Shown piece by piece: positions 22,486-34,485 of a stretch of 64,000 nt of DNA (position 1 is its first letter; every line of letters starts with the position of its first letter). The DNA comes from Sequoia sempervirens (Eukaryota > Streptophyta > Pinopsida > Cupressales > Cupressaceae). The notes beneath the pieces are model-generated. The model saw nothing but the letters and a program-made list of their open reading frames with translations. It was not told the DNA's origin and ran no database searches. Location: positions 216,427,565 through 216,491,564 of the forward strand of contig VDFB02358134.1 in assembly GCA_007258455.2 (NCBI GenBank), read 5' to 3'. Both the position numbers and the translations under genes were made by a program.

Positions 22486-25400
22486 AGCTTATACTGTCAG
22501 GAACTCATCATCTATCACTGGCTTTCCCTCATTCTTCTGAAGAGTGGTGTACTCCACAAATTTTCCAATCAATGCTTGAAGCTTGTTCCACTCCATGATA
22601 TCGGATTGAATAACTTGGAAGGTCAACTTCTTAGATCCGCCAGTGATTTGTTCCCAGTTCTTATTGCATTTTGGTGTGGCCTTAATTACCTGTTCGGACT
22701 GAACGAATGCCCTAGTAGCAAAATCCATGAAGTCTGGTGTTAGTGAGTCTGCTTCCCCTTGCTCCATCTTCTTATGGAAGTATGGCCTGATCTTTTTCGA
22801 ATCTAGCTCCACGACAGGCATATTGTAGTCTGTCATCAACTTTAAGTAATCTTCGTTGTTTGTCCTATGCTCTTTGACCCATTCGAGGTCTAGCTCAACT
22901 TCATTTAACACCCTCTCCAAGACATCTCTCCTATGATCCAGACCCATTTTCCATGTTTCTACCAGCTAGTGATCATCTTTTACAAGGGCCAACTCCTTCT
23001 CCCATGTCTTTTTGGGCATCTTGAGAATGGTTTCGAGCTTAGGATAGGTAATTCTATATAGCTCGGTGAATCGGTGACAAATCTTTTCCATGCCCTCTAG
23101 CTGCTTTTGCACATCTCAAAATTTTTTGGTTGTTCGGAAAGCATGGCCTATGCCCATGTCACCATTATATAACACTCATCGGAACCAATCTGCAGTAGCC
23201 TTGGTCCAATTCTTCATCTTTTCCATCTTGGAGATTTCTTCTTGGGAGAGGAGTGGGGGCATAGAGGATGTAGTTGGAGCTTCTTCCTCTAGCGATGTCC
23301 ATTGCTAGATATAGGAACTAAGATTTACCACTTGTGCCTTTAATTCCTCCTTAGAGGGCTGGTCCTTATTCATCTGTTGGATAATTATTGCCACTGATCC
23401 CTGGAGCTGATCAATTTTCTATTCCCTTATCACAGGGCCCAAGTTGATTGTGGAAATGTTTTAGTTGACCTCCTCTCCTTTGTCTATCACCATGGTGGCA
23501 ATTTGCACGGTTCTTGATCCTGAAGCATCAATTGTGATATGGGATCAGACTCTTGGCTTCTTTTCCTTCTTAGTCTTTGTTTGTGTTCTTGCCAAGATAG
23601 CCTCAAGCCTAGTATTTGGATCCACGAGAGCCAGGGTTTTCTTCTGTAACTTCTTCTCCAACCAATCAGGAATTTGAGTCTCCTCTCTTGGTGATTCATG
23701 ATCACCTTCCTCTTTCTGCTCATGCTGGGGTCGTCTCACTTCTTAACCTGGGGCTTCTTGTTTAGTTCTTTCTTCTTCTTCATCCGAGTCTTCAATGTGT
23801 ATGGTATTTTTCCTTTTTGACTCAGTGGGGGCCACTTTCTCTGTAGTGACACCTTCTATCTGAGGCGCTCTTTCCATTTCTTGTTCAAGCTCCACATGAT
23901 GTTCTGAATCAGGACCCTTCTTCGGAGCATCTTCTTCCTTCTTTTCTTCTCTCTCTCCTTCTTCAGGTAGTATCTCTTCTTCCTAAATAGAGCCTTTATC
24001 TTGCCCAACTAGTGGAGGCTACTCGAATGTCTCCATGTTGACTTTAGTGTCCTCTTTCTCTTTAGGACGTCGCTTCTCCGATTCCACCTCCTCTCCTATG
24101 TCCCTGAGTTGTTGGGACATCTCCTCTTCAAGCTCTTGATCAGAGGTCTCTATTATGTACTTAGCATTAAGGGCTTCAGTGTCCTCCTCCAAAGATTGTG
24201 ACTTTTCCTCATCAGTTGCCACCTTGTCTACATTTATGCTTAACCTACCTTTTGGATGTTCAAAATATACTTCCTTGAAAGGGTCTTCAGGCTCCTCCAT
24301 TATTCCTTTGGTGGCCTCCCTTTGTCGCTTCTCCATCTCTTATGATATTTGCATAGTAGCCTCCATTTTTTGTGGCTGTATGGGTGGTGGAGGAATGGGC
24401 AGGCTAGCAACGATTTGGGCTATCACTACTTGGATAATGGGGTTCATTATCACCCTAGAGATCTTGACAGGTATTCCTAGAATATACTTGGAAAATGCCT
24501 CGGGCAAGGTAAGAGAAGGCATGGTAGTTATGGAAATTGAATATATTATGGTGGAAAGAGTAGGTAATGGAGGGGGCAGTGAGGAAGATGACAAAGGGGA
24601 TGTCATGCTCGAAGAAGAGTCTAATACCATAATTGGGGCTGTTGGTGAGGTGGAAGCAAGGTGAACATAAATGCCCACCACAGGTAGAGAGGAAACATGC
24701 AGTGCCTGAGATGCAGGGGTGGTGGAGTAGCAACGACAGTGGGAATGGCGGGAGCAGAGGTTGTAGGTGGTGATTATGGTTGCTTGATCTCTTCTTCTCC
24801 TTCATGTTGTAGATCCTTTGCAATGGTTGGCATCTCTCTGAATCCTCTTGACTTCTTTTCCTTTTTCGATGAGGATTCTCCTTCTGACCTATCTTCTGCG
24901 TATATACTTTATGTTTGGCTTGATGCTCAGACACATCCTTCCTCTTTCTTGATTTGGTCACTGGAGGGGATTTGGGAGTTTCTCTTGCTGGGGCAACAAT
25001 TGCCCTGCTATCTGTTTCGCTCTCGAGCTCATCTATGAGCTCTTTGTACATCAGCACGACACCCTGTAGCTTAAGCTAGGCTATTTGAGCATCCACCCAC
25101 TGTCTAGTTCTGTTCTCAATCAGCTGCATTACAATGTTAAGTTCATTGACCTCTTCTTCATCCCAATCAATCATTGGCAATGTTAACTCGAACACAACAT
25201 GAAATATTTCATCCAGGATGGTGTCATCTTCCTCCACAATCTGGTTAGGTATCAGGAACAAGTTGATTGACTACACAAACTGGGCCATCAATCGCATGTA
25301 ATGTCTCATTCTCACTTCTTTGTCATCATTGCAGTTAGCCCAGAAATCTTCTATGTGAGACAAGTGGGCATTTTGACAAACTTCTTCAGTTTTCCATAGG

Positions 25401-26690
25401 GATCCATCCTAGGTCAGACCATGTGGGAGTCCAAATGATACTCCACTATCTCCTTTTTAGAATATTCAACACACTGGGCAGCAGCGATGACATACATTCC
25501 TTTCCCAAACTTGAGGGGATATGGAATTGCTACCTGGTGCTTGTCACTTAGAAGAGTGTGGGAATTTTGGAGTTATTGGGAGACTTCTAGTATAATCATT
25601 CAGTCATTTGGGTATCAGGGCAACTTGTAAGGTCTTTTAGAGAAGCCCTATGTTCTAATGTATGTGAACTTTAGGAACTGAATGAAGATGAACCCAAACC
25701 TCTGAATGAATGCAAAAGCGTTGTGCAAGACTCTTCTCTGAAAATCCCCTCCAAGGATTTTGATAATATGCCCGATGAAGGCATCATTCACTCTCTGATA
25801 TTCCCTCTTGAAATTCTTGTACTGCAATTGCGGGTAGCGGTCATATACCTTGAGCTCCCTGCTTCCTGGATTTAGATTTCGTGCAACAAAGAGGCCTTTG
25901 TATGGGAATTCCTCTACTAGCAGGTATACCAGGTAGGAGGTCATATAGAACAATGATGTCTTCTTTACGACCATAAACTATGCATGCTTGGTGTCACTGA
26001 TGATCTTGGCCCAATGGAACTTTTTTTTTCCACGAATGATCTCTTCTATGAAATAAAACATCCACTCTTGAAAGAAGGAGGCACCAAGAAGGCCCATTAC
26101 TCTGCTTAGTAGAGTGACAAGATCATGGTACTCTTCATGGAAATCGCTTCTAAAGAGCTCCTGTGGTACCTTAGCGGCACTTCCCCTCTTTTCTTTCAAC
26201 CAATGTTGGTTGATTAACTTCTTACATGCTAGGGGATTGGCTTTCCATGTGTTCTCGACGTATCCCTTCTTTGTTTTCTCCATTGGGTTGAATGTTAGGA
26301 TATGGAAAGTCTCGCCTATGGACCTAGCAAACAAGTTTTCTAGCACCCTACCTTCATGATCTATGATTTTTTTGTTACCACTGTGGTAGCACTCTCTGCA
26401 GGCCATTACAAGTTCTGGGGCCACAAGCATGGGTGGGAAGCTGACTGCCTTGGCTAGGCCACTCTTTTGGATCTTCCATGCATTATCAGTGATGGGATTG
26501 CTTGTGATTCTTTGTTTGAATTAATCTATGTCTACATGTCCCAGGTTGGTATCTGATATTGAATCCCACATTGAGGTAACCTTGGAGGTGATTTCCACCC
26601 TATGGAACTGATACTTCATTTGGTCTTTCTCCTCTTTTCCCCTCGGTGCTTTGGCATTCTTCTTTCCCTTTTCATTTTCTGTAGACTACC
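22486..26690 (-). pseudogene. Large sense ORF of gypsy element A in the env-like position, unknown function
   Basis: A chain of long minus-strand frames that read as one protein of roughly 1,300-1,400 residues broken by several stops and shifts. N-terminal third (26690-25600): a folded-looking domain with LARSIGETFHILTFNP, GLLGASFFQEWMF and KVYDRYPQLQYKNF segments. Middle (25260-23500): low-complexity, acidic and basic, rich in Glu, Lys, Ser and Pro. C-terminal part (22947-22489): compact, with DYNMPVVELDSKKIRPYFHK and QVIQSDIMEWNKLQALI, ending at a stop just before the presumed polypurine tract. It is in sense with gag-pol, separated from integrase by about 3.3 kb of non-coding DNA. That is where Athila-type elements carry an env-like gene, but I see no signal peptide or transmembrane segment. 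A partial second copy lies at 38975-39395. Function unknown. Confidence 0.65.
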
Positions 26691-26699
26691 TCGATGTGC

Positions 26700-29600
26700 T
26701 CACAGTAGATTACATAAATCCTACAAATAGAAATGTAGTAAGCGTATCTATATAAAAAATCAAAGGAGCATTAGTGGAATCTTGGAAAATGAAGGTTAGA
26801 CCCAGCAATTCATCTTCTAGAGATTATGATATTTGTAACGTTCATCATTTGGCATTCATTTGGGTCAATTTTAGTAGTACGAGCCTAAGGATGCGAGTTT
26901 CCTTGGGCTAGCAGCCATCAGGAGGAGGCAGAAGGGAAATGACGCTGAGGGCATGATGACCCATAGGAAACCACTTGCACTCAAAATCCCGTATTTAGAG
27001 TTTGGAGGTCAGTAAAGGCTCCAAGACATATAGGTACGTTGGGAAATCATGCAAGAGGTCCTTGGAAGCATTCAATTGGTTACTATTCTTATGTAGGCTT
27101 AAGAAAGGAAGAGGTAGGGGATGCCTCAAACATTTAGAGTTTTTTTGTTGAAAACAATGGTCATCAGGCAGAAACCCGAAATGGGAATCCCACATGGTGG
27201 GGTTCGCAAGCAGCTTGGGTGGAATGGGAAATGTCCCTTTGGTTTTGGTTGTTTAGAAGTTTGTAGGCAAGGACTGGTGGAAGGCAGCTGGACGAAGGTA
27301 GTTCAAGGATGGCGGAAAGGATTCGGCGGCCCACAGGAGGAGGTTTGCATCATCAGGTGCACAATAGGCATCAGCATTAGCCACTTCGTTAATGGAAACC
27401 CAGACGGCGGTAGAGCCATCGGGCTTTGCAAGGTGGGAAGAAGGCAAGGCATGACCATTTGCGAATGACGACAAGCTGATGGCAGGTTGCAGGTGGCGAT
27501 CTACAAAGGAGCACCCACAATAAACTTTTACTTGTTCATTTTGTGCCTAACGTCCCGAGGGGAGACAAATAGGTTGGAGCCCACATGGCGGAACAATGAG
27601 GGTCATTGACTGCTTTGATCGACAGTGAGGGTGGGGTGACCCACAGAGAGACTTCCACAAGATTTGGTCTGTAAAGGCCTAAGACTTAAATTTTTATTCT
27701 GAGAGCTCGAGGCAAGGCTATCAAGGAAGACAATGGGGTCCTTGATGTGGGCAGGAGAGGGGGTCTCACCACTGGAGGGAAGCCTATGAAATGACGGAAA
27801 TGGGAAGACATGAGTTCGCAATGAGAGACCCGTAATGAAACCTTTACTTAGGCGTTCAAAGGAAATGGACTTGGCAGAACCCGCAAGGTGGGATGCTGGT
27901 AGAAGGCAGCCATTGCAAAAAACAACCACCAGATGGGGGTCGCCTGCACATGGTGGCCCGCAACAGCGGACCCCTAGAGGGTTTAGGTTTCACACTTTCA
28001 CCTAGGTTTTCGTTTGAGTTTCAAAGGTAGTGATGGCATGGCGTCTATTTGCAAAGGTGGACCCACAAAGTTGTAATGCTTAGGCTTCTGTTTGAAAGTC
28101 ATTTTGAGTGGTGACAAAGGGTTTGCAGGCCGCGTAGGTCTCAAAGATCTGGTGAAGAATGGCAGTGGGAAGGTGAAGTTCCACATGGATTTTAGGGGCC
28201 AAGTTTGATCAATTTTTGAGGAATGTTTAAATGGGTTAATGCAAAATTTTATGGTGAATTGGCCACCTAAAGAACTTTAGATTTTTTCCTTAAAGTTTTT
28301 AGTTAATCTTAGAAATTCAACTTAAAGGATGCCTCAGTTGGGCAGTGGTGGTCATACCTGAGAAACTCGAAGAATTTGATGAATGCAATGCTTGAAATCA
28401 CTCGGCAGGTTGTGTGAGCGCAGAGGAGGTGGCGACTGTCTGAGCTCTGAAAATTCTCTGACTTGTGTCTGTGAAAATGATAGGTTGACCCTCCTATTTA
28501 TAGGAAATTTAGCATTAATGACCAAAATTTATTGCTTGTATGATGGACGATAGGGTAGTTGGGCACGGGTTTCGAAAGAATGGCGACGGGAAAGTCAGGT
28601 CCTACAAGACAGACGAAACCCCGGGCATTACCGTTCAATGGGCAATGAAAGAAGGTGATCGTGGAGGGTGTGGAACCCACTATGTGGGCAGACGTCCGAC
28701 GTCAGCTGCCGGTGAATTAGCGAAGGAAAGACTGCCACACGCAAAGGGAAGCCCCCAAGGGTGGACCCACAGGAGGCAAAGGATGCCAACTTTGAAACTT
28801 AAGGTAAACTTTTCAAGGAAACCCCACGAAGGCCAAGGACTTGGAAATTACTTGGGTGGTGAACTTTGGTAACTAAAGATGACGAACTTGATGAACTTGG
28901 GAATTCCTAACCACTTGGAACTCAAAATTAAGGGGCATGCAAAATGAGGCAAAGGAAAAAAGTGACTTGACGAAGGCAGAAAGAGAGGGTCCCCATTCTG
29001 AACGGGGAGTGTGTGCTATAGGCACAACAAATGGTGACTCTACTAGGAGGACACTCATGAGTGTTCTAAGGATAAATGTTCATTCAAAACCCAAAATATC
29101 TAGTTTCATAGACTAGAAGCCAGTTTCCAAGAGTGAACTAAGAAACTCGAAGGAGGACTGGATCCTTAGCTAAATCAAGTCACGGGGGTATCTCAGAAGT
29201 GTGTGTATGGTGAATTCATTCCTTTTCTTTAGAAACCATAACAAATAGCTATTAATTGGTCTAGTTAAGCTATGTAAATCATCTGACCCCAAAAGTGACC
29301 TATACATTGCTCCGCTGCCAGTCAGGTGTCCATATCCCCGACGGAGTTACCGCTTTGACCCGATGAACATTGCTCTATTGTCGGCCAAACATCCATAGCC
29401 CCGATAGAGTTTCTTGTACACCCACATAGTTTCTTGTTTAACACTTTATTTTCTTTTCTTTTTCATAATATTTTCTTTTAGTTCTCTTCCTTTTGCTCAA
29501 CTACGTAAGCATTAAATCCTACCGTGGGTTTGGAATCACAATGATCATTGGAGTAGAATTAAGATTCTTCACTCGCTGAGACCTCACAATAGCTATTATT

Positions 29601-29960
29601 TATCTCTTTAGAAATATTTAAGGTTTCTTGTGCATGATCTGAGATAAATTTGAAAAGATTCAACCAAGGGTCCTATCCTAGGTCAAGTTGGAGTTCAAAT
29701 AGGGTAACCACTTCATGGGAGCAATCAAAAATCAATGGTTACAAATGAAGATTTATCCAAAGAACAAACAGGAGAAAACAACAAAGTAGACTATCTAATA
29801 TTTCAAGCACAACCACTACATCAGTACAGAGGAACACTCTCAGAAAAATAAGGGTAGCCAGGAAAGCGAGCAAAATGAAGTGAAGACACAATAACGAAGC
29901 AAAAGGGAAACCTAAACTAACCTATATACAACTATATTAAAGGATGAGTCTTGAAAAGCT
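26700..29960 (-). other. Repetitive spacer of gypsy element A between integrase and 3' ORF
   Basis: G+C-richer, non-coding DNA. Phrases such as GGACCCACA, GAACCCACTATGTGGG and AGCCCACATGG recur about a dozen times between 27180 and 28760. A TATA-like palindrome CCTATTTATAGG (28493-28504) could drive a minus-strand transcript toward the 3' ORF, or mark an old LTR whose ends I could not find. Near 29300-29420 a 65-bp segment (CATTGCTC..CCCCGA.(G/A)GAGTT) is tandemly duplicated. Short frames on both strands lack protein-like character. Confidence 0.5.
28493..28504 (-). promoter_or_regulatory. Candidate TATA box in the element A spacer
   Basis: CCTATAAATAGG on the minus strand, followed downstream by a leader-like stretch rich in C and T. 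It resembles the TATA boxes of the LTRs in this window. Whether it serves the 3' ORF or a buried LTR cannot be decided here. Confidence 0.35.
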
Positions 29961-31270
29961 TAGGAAAGCAAATAATGCTTGAGGTGTTGTCCATTGATGA
30001 GCAATGTGATGTCCTCTCCAGTGAGTGTCTTGAGGCGAAATGAATTATCTCCTAAAATTTCTAAAATATGAAAGGGGCCAAGCTAGAGCTTGTGGGATTT
30101 TTCATGTCCCCCTTTCTTTTCATGGGCCTTATCCCAACAAAGGACTAAATCAACAATCCTAAAGGCCTTGACTTTAGCTCGATGATTGAACCACCTTTTA
30201 ACCATGCCCTGGTATTTGGAAAAAAATTCAATTGCATGGTCACAGACTTCTTCTAGGTTCAACAACTCAGCTAAGTAGGCTTCTTGACAGTCTTCCTCCT
30301 CATAGTATGAGTTGAGAAACTGGAGGGTGGGAATCTTAAGGTGGACAGGGAAGATGGGTTCTAGACCATAAACCAGATGAGACAAAGAATCACCCAAGAA
30401 AGCCTTGTGGCATGTATGATCTACCCAGAGGCCAAAACGCAACTAGGTGTGCCAGTCTTTTGGGTTTCTATCAAGCAATTTTTTTATCACAGTTATTAGG
30501 TTTTTGTTCGTTGATTCAGCTAGGCCATTTCCCTGGGGGTAATAGTTGGATGAGAACTTCAGTACAATTCCATAATCGAAGGACCAACTAGCAAACTTAA
30601 GTGAGGAAAAGGAGATGCCATTATCACAGATAAGGGCATAGGGACAACCAAAATGATTCAAAATAAAAATTTCAAGAAAATTCACAACCACCTCAGTAGT
30701 TCATTGCCTACATGCTATTGCTTTTGTCCACCTAGTACACTAATCAAACATGGTTAGAATGTACCTGTGGCCTACAGAGGATGGTGGGCTTACCAGACTG
30801 ATGAAATCGAGGCCCCATTGAGCAAATGATCTTACCTCTAGGACATGTTGCAGTGGGACAAAAAAATTTCTTTCTTTGGTAGCAACGACTTGGAAAATGT
30901 GACAAGTCCTAACATGGTAGTGAGCATCCTTAAATACTGTCGGCCAGTAGTACCCAACCTACGGAATTTGGTGGGTAGTTGAAGGGCCGGATCCATGACC
31001 AGTGCCAAATTTATCATGAAATTCATTCAGTACCCTGGTTGCTTCTTCTTTTTTGAGGCATCTAAGGTAGATACCTTCATGGTTGTGCTTGTACAATAAA
31101 GATCCCTACAGTATATAACTGCTGCTTTTCAACCTTAGGGTACGTTTTTGTACTCCTTGCAGTCAGGAAGGGAACTTGTTGTTCAATAGATAATAGATAG
31201 TCTCGTCGTACCAATCTTTGGGAGAAACATCCTCCAGTTGGTACTATTGCACGGTGAGCTCGGGTCTAGC
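29961..31270 (-). pseudogene. Gypsy element A integrase
   Basis: Retrotransposon integrase, which inserts the cDNA copy into the host genome. On the minus strand the order is a degenerate HHCC zinc-binding segment (LNEFHDKFGTGH ... RTCHIFQV, 31030-30900), the DDE core with WGLDFISLV (about 30815), LICDNGISFSS (about 30630) and GNGLAESTNKN (about 30535), then a C-terminal domain with LWLGPFHILEILGDNSFRLK. It ends HLKHYLLS-stop at 29961. D, D and E are all present, but frame shifts near 30440 and in-frame stops (for instance near 30745) break it. No chromodomain follows. It is the last pol domain before the long spacer. Confidence 0.85.
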
Positions 31271-31289
31271 TTCAGCTAGTGTTTCAACT

Positions 31290-31735
31290 ATCATTCGAGT
31301 GAGGGCCTACCCTTAGAGAAACTTCATGGGATGGATCTCCATATCATATTCCTACAACAAAGTGACCCATTTGGCTCTTCTTTCTCCCAGTTCGGTCTAC
31401 ATCAGCAGATTCTTAACTGCTAGGTCAGGCACAATTACAAACACCTTATTCCACAAGATGTAGTACCAGAATTTATTAACTCCTTTGACTAAGGCATATG
31501 CTTTCTTTTCAATATTATGGCATCTCAACTCATCATCTTTCAGCGGAGCACTCATGAAGGCGATCGAGTGTTTGCTCCCTTCGTCATCTTTCTAAGTCAA
31601 TATGTTGGCACATGAGTGATCTGGAGCAAATGAATAAATATAAAATGGCTTCAAGTAATCCAGATTGACTAGTATTGGTGCATCAAAATTGCCTTCTTGA
31701 TTTCTTCAAAATCTTGCTTGGCTTTCGGAGTCCAT
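31290..31735 (-). pseudogene. Gypsy element A RNase H
   Basis: The gypsy-type RNase H that follows RT. Readable fragments, in shifting frames, are LTQKDDEGSKHSIAF, DDELRCHNIEKKAYALVKGV and LGERRAKWVTLLQEYDMEI. These match the usual order of the domain in plant Ty3/gypsy elements. Several frameshifts and stops occur. It lies directly between RT and integrase, with no second (archaeal-type) RNase H after it. Confidence 0.7.
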
Positions 31736-31739
31736 TCAA

Positions 31740-32149
31740 CTTTGGCATCCTACTTTAGCATAACATTGAGCGACTTGACTATTTCAACAAAGCCAGTGAT
31801 GAACTTCTTGATGAAATTGATCTTTCCAAAGAAGGATTTCAACTCCTTGCTGCCTAGAAGTAGAATCTTTAAAATGGCTGGGATGCATTTGGGGTCTATT
31901 GAAATTCCATTCTTTGAGATCATGTGGCCCAATATCTTCCCTTCTGTAACTCCAAAGATATAGTTCTTCAGATTCAAGGATATTCTGAATTCTCTACACT
32001 TCTAGAAGACTTTACAAAAATCAGAGATGTGATCCTCTCTTTTCTTTGAAAACACAGTGAGGTCATCCATGTCGATGATGATGCATTTGCTAATCAAATC
32101 CTTGAAAGAAATATCCATGGCATGTTGAAAGGTTGCACCAACTTTGATT
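31740..32149 (-). pseudogene. Gypsy element A reverse transcriptase, C-terminal part
   Basis: Continues the RT split by the solo LTR at 32155-33388. GLIKVGATFQHAMD follows directly from PFGL on the other side of the insertion. The catalytic loop reads IDMDDLTVFSKK: the MDD aspartates are kept, but the usual tyrosine before them is Asp. The thumb and connection segment (ITEGKILGHMISKNGISID, PKCIPAILKI) follows at 31977-31750. Confidence 0.85.
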
Positions 32150-32154
32150 AGTCC

Positions 32155-33388
32155 TGTAGACATCCAAATTTGGACACTTAATTTATCCAAATTTACCACT
32201 TTTCATCTAAACATTCTCTTATCCGAGTTAGATAAGTAATATTACTATTATTTAATTAATATCCTTAATTTTGTCAAATCCCTAAGGGATTTAATTAATA
32301 ATTAAATACCTTACCTTAATCCTCTTTTTATCAAATGAATTAAATAAATATTACATTTATTTAATTCCTCACATGTCATTTTCATCTAATCCTAATCTAT
32401 CTCCTAATCTCTTCATTAAGGATGTGCACATGCCTAATCCTTGATTAGGATGTGTCACATCCTCCAACTTTTGCAAGTTGGCTTCTAATCCTCATTAACC
32501 CCTAATTATTCTCTAATTACTAATTAGTTAAACCTAATTAGTACCTTGGTCAACTCTCCCCATCCCCCAAGAAATTTTTAATTCCTTTTTATTCACCCTA
32601 GGTTTCCCTCTTCCCCATGTGAATTTTTAATTCATTTTTATTCCTCCTAGAATCCCCTTTTCCCATGCATCTTCTAGAACCTTTGAATTGTCACATCAAG
32701 TCACATGTGACAAATTCTCACCTTTTGGGAAACTTATCTTATCCACTAGATTCTTCCAATCATTGTGAATTTTTAATTCACTTTTATTCTCCCAAAGCTT
32801 TCCCCTTCCCCATGTGATCATTGAAAGGTCACATCAAGGTACTTGGAAGGTACTTGTCCTTCCTCCACATCATGTACCTCTCTTCCACATCACCTACACA
32901 TCATCTCACCCTTAGCCCTCTCACATTCCACATGTCAAAATGTGAGGGCTTGTGAGTCCTCAACTCACCTTAGCCCTTCATCTTGACTTTTTTGGATAAA
33001 TCCCAACCATTGAATCCTCTAGAGAATTCAAGATCCTCTATAAATACCCCATCCTCTAAGGCATGTAAACACTTAGCCATTTTGCAACTAAATGCTGCCA
33101 TTTTATGCACTCATCTAGTCTTCAATTTCACCCATTTTTATTTGCATCCAAGCATATAGTTAAGCTTTGCATTTAACCATATCAAAAGCCATCAAGGTGC
33201 ATACAAATCAATCCAAATCAAGGGCCAACCAAAGAGTTTCAGCTACATAAGGGAGGTATAAACATTTGTCTTTATTTAACACTTTCCTCTTTGCATTTAC
33301 AAATTCCTTAGGCTAATCTTGAGGTGTTTCCTTATGCTTTTCCATTGCATTTTATTTGCTTAGAATAGGTCAAACATTTGGTATCACA
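32155..33388 (+). mobile_element. Solo LTR inserted in the RT of element A
   Basis: Begins TGTAGACATCC and ends GGTATCACA. It is flanked by 5-bp target duplications AGTCC at 32150-32154 and 33389-33393, and the RT reading continues across it. A TATA box CTATAAATACCCC (33038-33050) sets the plus orientation. AT-rich blocks (TTAATTAATATCC, TTAAATAAATATTAC) lie in its first third. Its TGTAGACA start resembles the LTR at 44721-45997, suggesting a related family. No internal sequence remains, so the parent was lost by LTR-LTR recombination. Confidence 0.92.
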
Positions 33389-33393
33389 AGTCC

Positions 33394-33750
33394 AAATGGA
33401 ATTCTTCTGTATGCAAAGGTTCCCCATTTTGTGGTGAAAGTCATTTTATGCCTATCTTCATACTATACCATCACCTGATTATAGCCCACATATTCGTCCA
33501 AGAAAGAAATCATCTGAGATCCACTAAATATTTGTAGCACTTCGTCCAGTGAGGGCACTGGATAGTTGTCTTTCTCTAAGGCTTTGTTCAAGTTGCAAAA
33601 TTCCACACATAATATGATTTCTCCATTCTTTTTCCTGATTGGGACCAAGTTTTCCACCCACGTGGAGTGTCTTACTGGGAATATGATTCTAGCAGACAAC
33701 AACTTCTAAATTTCCTTGTAGATGATGGGTTCCACCAATCCATTGATAGG
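33394..33750 (-). pseudogene. Gypsy element A reverse transcriptase, N-terminal part
   Basis: Fingers and palm of a Ty3/gypsy RT: STWVENLVPIRKKNGEI, CVEFCNLNKALEKDNYPVPS, SGSQMISFLDEYVGYNQV, then a stop, then KWGTFAYRRIPFGL at the insertion boundary. The first catalytic aspartate region (FLDEYVGYNQ, normally LD.YSGYNQ) is present. Upstream, in the same reading direction, it is joined to the archaeal-type RNase H at 34030-34485 by an about 330-bp linker with the LRPFWQRECP-like phrase usually found just before gypsy RT. Confidence 0.88.
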
Positions 33751-34029
33751 GCACTCACGCTGCCAAAAAGGTCTCATATCCAACTTGAGAGGGATGGTGT
33801 GAGTAATGATATAAGGGATGATTTGATCTAATTCAACCTCTTTGGGCTTTGTTTCATCAATTATCTAAGTTGTAAACACATCAGAGCTGGTAATGAAATC
33901 CAAGATATGCTTGTCATCATTGAACACCTAGAAGTTGGTGATATTATTTAGCACCGAGGGAGTGAACTTAAGCTCAACAATGAATTTCTTTAACCCAGAT
34001 AGGGAAATGGGCTGGAGGGTACTAGCTTC

Positions 34030-34485
34030 CTGCACCAAGGCATCAACAGTATGATTCTCAGAGCGAGGGATCAACTAAATATTAAATGCATCTAAGCCTT
34101 CTATGAGATCCTAGAATCTATGCCTATAATTTTCTAGTCTCCTATTATGGCAAGAATATAGGTTTCTAACTTGTTTTACTACTAGCTCTGAGTTGCCAAA
34201 GACTTGCAACTTTATGAATTTCTTTCTTAGAGCCATCAAGAGACCACATACTAATTCCTCGTACTCTGTTACATTTTTTGTGCAATAAAAATGAAGTCTA
34301 TGAGAAGCGAAGTATGTCTTACCTGTAGGGCTGATAAGCTCAAATCTAGCTCTCACTCCTTGTTTGGACTTGGACCTATCGAAGCATAGCATCCAAAACT
34401 TACAGGAACCTTGGGCTTTGGAACTAATAGGGAAGAATTCTTCTCTAGGTTGGAAAATTTCCTTAACATCCTTAAGTGAAGGCAT
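34030..34485 (-). pseudogene. Archaeal-type RNase H (aRNH) of element A, upstream of RT
   Basis: Second RNase H of the type carried by Tat-lineage gypsy elements. Motifs in order: CFDRSKSKQGVRARF (first Asp), TEYEELVCGLLMAL (Glu), FGNSELVVKQV (where the second catalytic Asp has become Asn), and ENHTVDAL (final Asp). In known Tat elements, including the other gypsy in this window, this domain lies between the RT-linked RNase H and integrase. Here it lies between protease and RT with no sign of a separate insertion: the frame runs on toward the RT linker with only point-type breaks. Substitution of an active-site residue suggests it is no longer active. Confidence 0.8.

Noticed and set aside
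22486..26690. An envelope glycoprotein gene
   Set aside because: The position is right for Athila env-like genes, but no signal peptide, fusion segment or transmembrane helix is visible. Left as unknown.
27121..29058. Short frames on both strands of the element A spacer (for example 27121-27468, 28540-28872)
   Set aside because: Overlapping frames on opposite strands, no domain, no codon-like pattern. They result from the G+C-richer repeat composition.
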